From Oscillospiraceae bacterium (GTDB taxonomy: Bacteria > Bacillota > Clostridia > Christensenellales > Aristaeellaceae), in the NCBI GenBank assembly GCA_031266295.1, contig JAISBH010000077.1, positions 1 through 9,356 of the forward strand: DNA of 9,356 bases, in the 5' to 3' direction. Of this stretch, positions 5,984-9,356 are shown in pieces. The position numbers were made by a program, and so were the translations under genes. The notes under the pieces are model-generated. The model had not been told where the DNA came from. It searched no databases and worked only from the letters and a program-made list of their open reading frames with translations. Positions within the stretch are counted from its first letter, which is position 1; the number at the start of each line of letters is the position of its first letter.

Positions 5984-8413
5984 TTAAACCACCAGATTGA
6001 CGATCTTGCCTGGAACGTATATAAGCTTGCGGATTGGACGGCCAGCCGCGATACCCTTAATCGTCGGATGTTCTGGCAACGTGCGTTCCGCCTCATCCTT
6101 ACCAAGATTCACCGACAGCGTTATCCTGCCGCGAACCTTACCGTCGACTTGTACAGCTATTTCGACCTCGTCCTGCTCCAACGCGGTTGGATCCCATTCG
6201 GGCCACCGTTGGGTGTATATCGGCGCGCCCAGACCCTGAAGCTCCCAAATCTCCTCGGTTATGTGCGGCGCGAACGGATTCAGCAGCAGCAGCAATATCC
6301 GAAGCGTTCCGCGCGTTACATCGCCCTCATTATATAAGACGTTTACAAGGGTCATCATTGATGCAATAGCCGTGTTAAATTTCATCCGCTCTGCGTCCTC
6401 GGTAACCTTCTTAACGCAGCCATGAACGTCGGCGCGTAGTTTATCGGGTATTTTGTCGCTATCCGTAACAAACTGCTGAATCCGCCAGACGCGATCCAGG
6501 AACCGTCGGCAGCCCGCGACGCCTTGAGTAGACCACGGTATCGCTTGGTCGAAGGCGCCCAAGAACATCTCGTACATGCGCAGTGTATCCGCGCCGAATT
6601 CCGCGATCACGTCGTCAGGGTTGATTACATTTCCACGTGACTTAGACATTTTCTCACCGTTGCCGCCCAGTATCATGCCATGAGACGTACGCTTCGCATA
6701 AGGTTCCGCGTGCGGAACCACTCCGATGTCATGCAGAAAGTGATGCCAAAAACGGCTGTACAGCAAGTGCAGCGTAGTATGTTCCATCCCGCCGTTGTAC
6801 CAATCAACCATACCCCAATAGTCGAGAGCTTCCGGCGACGCGAACGCTTGATCGTTGTGCGGATCCATGTAACGCAAAAAATACCACGATGAACCGGCCC
6901 ATTGGGGCATTGTGTCCGTCTCACGCTTGGCGGATGCGCCGCAGCGCGGACAGGTCGTGTTGGCCCAGTCTGTCATGGCGGCAAGCGGGGATTCGCCATT
7001 GTCGGTCGGGAGGTAGTTGTCAACCTCGGGCAGCAGCAGCGGCAATTGATCCTCAGGCAGCGGAACTAGACCGCAATGAGGGCATTCGACGATCGGGATC
7101 GGTTCGCCCCAGTAGCGTTGACGTGAGAAAACCCAGTCGCGCAGTTTATATTGGGTCTTGTATTCGCCAAGATCATGTTCATTTAGCCAATCGGTGATCA
7201 GGCGTTTCGCATCGGGTACACGCATCCCATTCAGGAAGCCGGAATTGACCAGCACACCGTCTGCAACGTCGGTATATGCTTCGGCTTGAACATCGCCGCC
7301 GGCTACGACTTCTACGACAGGAAGACCAAATCGCTTTGCGAACGCCCAGTCGCGCTCATCGTGCGCGGGCACAGCCATGATTGCGCCAGTGCCGTATCCC
7401 ATCAGCACGTAGTCTGAAGCCCATATTGGGATGCGATTACCAGTCGCGGGATTGATGGCCGCGACTCCTTCGATGGGAACGCCGGTTTTATCCTTTGCGA
7501 TCTCGGTGCGTTCGAAATCGCTCTTGTGCGCGGCAGCGTCACGGTATCTGCATACTGCATCGATGTTAGTTATCTTATCCGCATAGTTATCAATCAGCGG
7601 ATGTTCAGGGGCAACAACCATGTATGTCGCGCCGAAGAGGGTATCGGGCCGCGTGGTGAATACACGCAGTAGTTTGAGTTGTACGCCCGTTAGCTGATCC
7701 ACTAATTGGAAATCCACGCTCGCGCCTTCCGATCGACCAATCCAGTTGCGCTGCTGCGCCTTTATCTTGTCGAGGAAATCAACTGTATCCAATCCGTCCA
7801 ACAGTTTCTGCGCGTAAGCGGTGATCTTCAGCATCCATTGCTTCTTGATCCGACGTACGACCTCGCCGCCGCAACGCTCGCATACCCCGCCGACGACCTC
7901 TTCGTTCGCTAAACCGACCTTGCAGCTGGTGCAATAGTTGATGGGCATCTCCGACTTGTATGCCAACCCATGTTTATACAACTGCAGAAAAATCCATTGC
8001 GTCCACTTGTAATAACCAGGATCGGTAGTATCTATCTCGCGCGACCAATCGAACGAGAAGCCGATGGACTGGCATTGTTTGCGGAAGCGACTGATGTTCC
8101 GCTCCGTGACTATACGAGGATGAATATGATGCTTGATGGCATAGTTCTCCGTAGGTAAGCCGAACGCATCCCAGCCTATAGGGAAAAGCACATTGTAACC
8201 CTGAAGGCGGCGTTTGCGCGCGATGATGTCCAATGCCGTATAAGGCCTGGGATGCCCGGCGTGCAGTCCTTCACCGGACGGATATGGGAATTCTATCAAA
8301 CCGTAGAACTTCGGTTTATCAGAAGTGTTTTGCGCCTCAAACGCGCGCGCGTCCGACCATCGGCGCTGCCACTTTGGCTCAATAGTCCTGGGGCTGTAAT
8401 CGGGAATTAGCAT
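5984..8413 (-). CDS. leuS: Leucyl-tRNA synthetase
   Basis: Class I synthetase charging tRNA-Leu, cytoplasmic, 809 residues and complete. The HIGH motif is HAGH at 51-54. KMSKS is at 588-592. The CP1 editing domain shows the threonine-rich TTRPDT (253-258) and MAVPAHDERD (346-355). The latter carries the conserved Asp pair (352, 355) that holds mischarged amino acids, so editing appears intact. A zinc-type module lies at Cys161, Cys164, Cys178 and Cys181. A second CxxC pair of modules (CPHC and CPRC) sits before the TMPQWAGSSWYFLRY segment. The C-terminal domain ends in the short compact extension of bacterial LeuRS (VDGKVRGRI). On the - strand AAGGTGG lies 10 bases before the ATG. A near-consensus promoter lies 59 bases upstream, and no T-box leader fits in the short leader. 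It heads a probable three-gene transcript with two envelope genes. Confidence 0.98.
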   Translation of the reverse strand: MLIPDYSPRTIEPKWQRRWSDARAFEAQNTSDKPKFYGLIEFPYPSGEGLHAGHPRPYTALDIIARKRRLQGYNVLFPIGWDAFGLPTENYAIKHHIHPRIVTERNISRFRKQCQSIGFSFDWSREIDTTDPGYYKWTQWIFLQLYKHGLAYKSEMPINYCTSCKVGLANEEVVGGVCERCGGEVVRRIKKQWMLKITAYAQKLLDGLDTVDFLDKIKAQQRNWIGRSEGASVDFQLVDQLTGVQLKLLRVFTTRPDTLFGATYMVVAPEHPLIDNYADKITNIDAVCRYRDAAAHKSDFERTEIAKDKTGVPIEGVAAINPATGNRIPIWASDYVLMGYGTGAIMAVPAHDERDWAFAKRFGLPVVEVVAGGDVQAEAYTDVADGVLVNSGFLNGMRVPDAKRLITDWLNEHDLGEYKTQYKLRDWVFSRQRYWGEPIPIVECPHCGLVPLPEDQLPLLLPEVDNYLPTDNGESPLAAMTDWANTTCPRCGASAKRETDTMPQWAGSSWYFLRYMDPHNDQAFASPEALDYWGMVDWYNGGMEHTTLHLLYSRFWHHFLHDIGVVPHAEPYAKRTSHGMILGGNGEKMSKSRGNVINPDDVIAEFGADTLRMYEMFLGAFDQAIPWSTQGVAGCRRFLDRVWRIQQFVTDSDKIPDKLRADVHGCVKKVTEDAERMKFNTAIASMMTLVNVLYNEGDVTRGTLRILLLLLNPFAPHITEEIWELQGLGAPIYTQRWPEWDPTALEQDEVEIAVQVDGKVRGRITLSVNLGKDEAERTLPEHPTIKGIAAGRPIRKLIYVPGKIVNLVV

Positions 8414-8471
8414 AGGGCGTATACCACCTTCATCTATTAAGTAATTAACATTTCCAAATAAGTCAATAATA

Positions 8472-8501
8472 ATTCTACCTTGAATTGGCGCCTGTTGTCA
8501 A
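8472..8501 (-). promoter_or_regulatory. Promoter of leuS (sigma-A type)
   Basis: On the - strand a perfect TTGACA (8501 down to 8496) is followed by an 18-base spacer and TAGAAT (8477 down to 8472). Transcription would start near 8465, giving a leader of about 50 bases before the leuS ATG. Confidence 0.7.
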
Positions 8502-8508
8502 GTAGATG

Positions 8509-8536
8509 TTGCGTTTTCTGCTTTTAGTGGTATAAT
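8509..8536 (+). promoter_or_regulatory. Promoter of the DUF951-lepB genes
   Basis: A perfect TATAAT (8531-8536) preceded by TGG gives an extended -10. The best -35 is TTGCGT (8509-8514) with a 16-base spacer, matching only the TTG core. A start near 8543 would leave a leader of under 40 bases. Confidence 0.6.
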
Positions 8537-8580
8537 GGGATTGTTCTTTAATATGTGCGCATCAAGGAGCGTGGCGGATA

Positions 8581-8811
8581 ATGCAGCCCGGCAACGACGT
8601 TGAGATCGGCGACCACGTGCAGATGCGCAAGGGTCATCCATGCGGCAGCGACGAATGGACGGTCATTCGCACCGGTGCGGATGTGAAGATCAAGTGTCAT
8701 GGCTGTGGGCGGATTGTGATGCTCGACCGCTTCGAATTCCTCAAACGCAGAAAAAAAGTGATCCGTCGATTGGATCAGGATGAATTGTTATTGTTAAGAG
8801 CAAAGGAGTGA
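8581..8811 (+). CDS. DUF951 family protein (small zinc-ribbon-like protein)
   Basis: A 76-residue soluble, basic protein. The family is recognised by the order VxxGDxVQMRKGHPCGSDEW (near residues 7-26), then IKCHGCGRIVMLDRFEF (37-53). The usual length is 60-75 residues and family members are common in Bacillota. Cys21, Cys39 and Cys42 with nearby histidines could bind zinc. The small beta-rich N-terminal part plus CxxC suggests a nucleic-acid- or ribosome-associated role, but the function is not established and this is inference. AAGGAG (8564-8569) lies 11 bases before the ATG. Its last codons contain the ribosome binding site of the next gene (AAAGGAG), and only 6 bases separate the two genes, so DUF951 and lepB form one unit. 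No truncation or oddity is visible. Confidence 0.9.
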   Translation: MQPGNDVEIGDHVQMRKGHPCGSDEWTVIRTGADVKIKCHGCGRIVMLDRFEFLKRRKKVIRRLDQDELLLLRAKE

Positions 8812-8817
8812 TCCCCT

Positions 8818-9356
8818 GTGAGCGAAATAAACCAAGGCACGATAAGCGAGACATTAACGCCATCCATTCAACCGCTCGCCGACGACAAGGGCAATAGTGA
8901 GAAGGAAGGCAAGAAATCCGTGGGGCGTGAGATATTCGAGTGGGTTGTTTCCATTGTCGTCGCGATCGCGCTGGCGTTGATTATTCGCACGTTTATATTC
9001 GAGCCTATCCGCGTGGACGGCGAATCGATGATACATACCCTTGAGAATAACGAATATACATTTACAACACAGATAGATTACTTGATCGGCGAGCCTTCAA
9101 GGTTTGACGTGGTTATCTGTCAGTTTCCGGATCGAACGGAACGTTTCGTAAAACGACTGATTGGCTTGCCTGGGGATACTATAGAGATTAGCGAGGGGAT
9201 TCTCTCCGTCAACGGCGACCAGTACCCGGAGGATTATCTAACCAACCGCCCGACGTACACGGGCGCGTGGACACTTGAGGATGATCAGTATTTCGTTCTT
9301 GGCGACAACAGGCCATATTCAAACGACAGCCACCGCGGCGAGGTGGGTTTTTTAAC
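8818..9356 (+). CDS. lepB: Signal peptidase I, 3' end outside window
   Basis: Membrane serine protease that cleaves signal peptides from exported proteins. The frame opens with GTG at 8818, 9 bases after the GGAG within AAAGGAG (8802-8808), and stays open to the window end, giving 179 complete codons. A hydrophilic N-terminal stretch of about 40 residues, longer than the minimal Gram-positive form, precedes a single membrane helix (about 42-60). The catalytic Ser70 lies in DGESM and the general-base Lys112 in VKRLIGLPGD. The third conserved block, GDNRPYSNDSHRG (162-174), is also present. One N-terminal membrane segment and the compact layout fit the Gram-positive (SipS-type) enzymes. The missing part is probably only a short C-terminal tail. 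The immediate upstream partner is the DUF951 gene. Confidence 0.95.
   Translation, partial: MSEINQGTISETLTPSIQPLADDKGNSEKEGKKSVGREIFEWVVSIVVAIALALIIRTFIFEPIRVDGESMIHTLENNEYTFTTQIDYLIGEPSRFDVVICQFPDRTERFVKRLIGLPGDTIEISEGILSVNGDQYPEDYLTNRPTYTGAWTLEDDQYFVLGDNRPYSNDSHRGEVGFL

Noticed and set aside
8414..8430. T-box-like string upstream of leuS (AAGGTGGTATACGCC on the - strand resembles the T-box core)
   Set aside because: The leader after the predicted promoter is only about 50 bases, with no room for a specifier stem and no antiterminator or terminator pairing. The AAGGTGG is explained as the ribosome binding site.
1..9356. Search for mobile elements, phage, toxin-antitoxin, CRISPR or defence genes
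   Set aside because: No transposase, integrase, Cas, restriction or toxin motif is visible, and no CRISPR-type array of regularly spaced repeats was seen by eye.

Overview
The window looks like a chromosomal segment of a Bacillota bacterium, most likely a Clostridia-type anaerobe of mid GC content. The clues are the DUF951–signal peptidase I gene pair, GGAGG-type ribosome binding sites, GTG (and possibly TTG) starts, and a Thr/Pro/Ser-rich surface linker. I cannot name the genus. No rRNA, tRNA, transposase, phage gene, CRISPR array or recognisable defence system is visible. Nearly everything is housekeeping or cell-envelope related.

Layout, left to right. (1) 1-1847, + strand: the 3' end of glutaminyl-tRNA synthetase (glnS), overlapping by one base a complete glutamyl-tRNA synthetase (gltX). 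(2) 1848-2122: a 275-base gap without a gene, unusually rich in short inverted repeats, ending at a ribosome binding site. (3) 2123-4662, + strand: a membrane-anchored transglutaminase-like protein, then, 23 bases later, an M20-family amidohydrolase/peptidase. (4) 4609-8413, - strand: leuS (leucyl-tRNA synthetase), a membrane-anchored phosphodiester glycosidase-domain (NAGPA-type) protein, and a small two-helix membrane protein. These lie close together in one direction, probably as one operon, and converge on the M20 gene with a 54-base antisense overlap of coding ends. (5) 8414-8580: a divergent promoter region with good -35/-10 boxes for leuS and an extended -10 for the rightward genes. (6) 8581-9356, + strand: a DUF951 zinc-ribbon-like protein, then lepB (signal peptidase I), truncated by the window end.

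How the genes fit together. Three aminoacyl-tRNA synthetases (Gln, Glu, Leu) share the window with envelope functions: an exported transglutaminase-like protein, an exported NAGPA-domain protein, a small membrane protein and the signal peptidase. All catalytic motifs that can be checked in the complete genes are intact, so no gene looks decayed. The least explained parts are the hairpin-rich gap at 1848-2122, including a possible pseudoknot touching the ribosome binding site of the transglutaminase gene, and the small membrane protein at the end of the leuS transcript. These are candidates only; none is demonstrated to be a new system.
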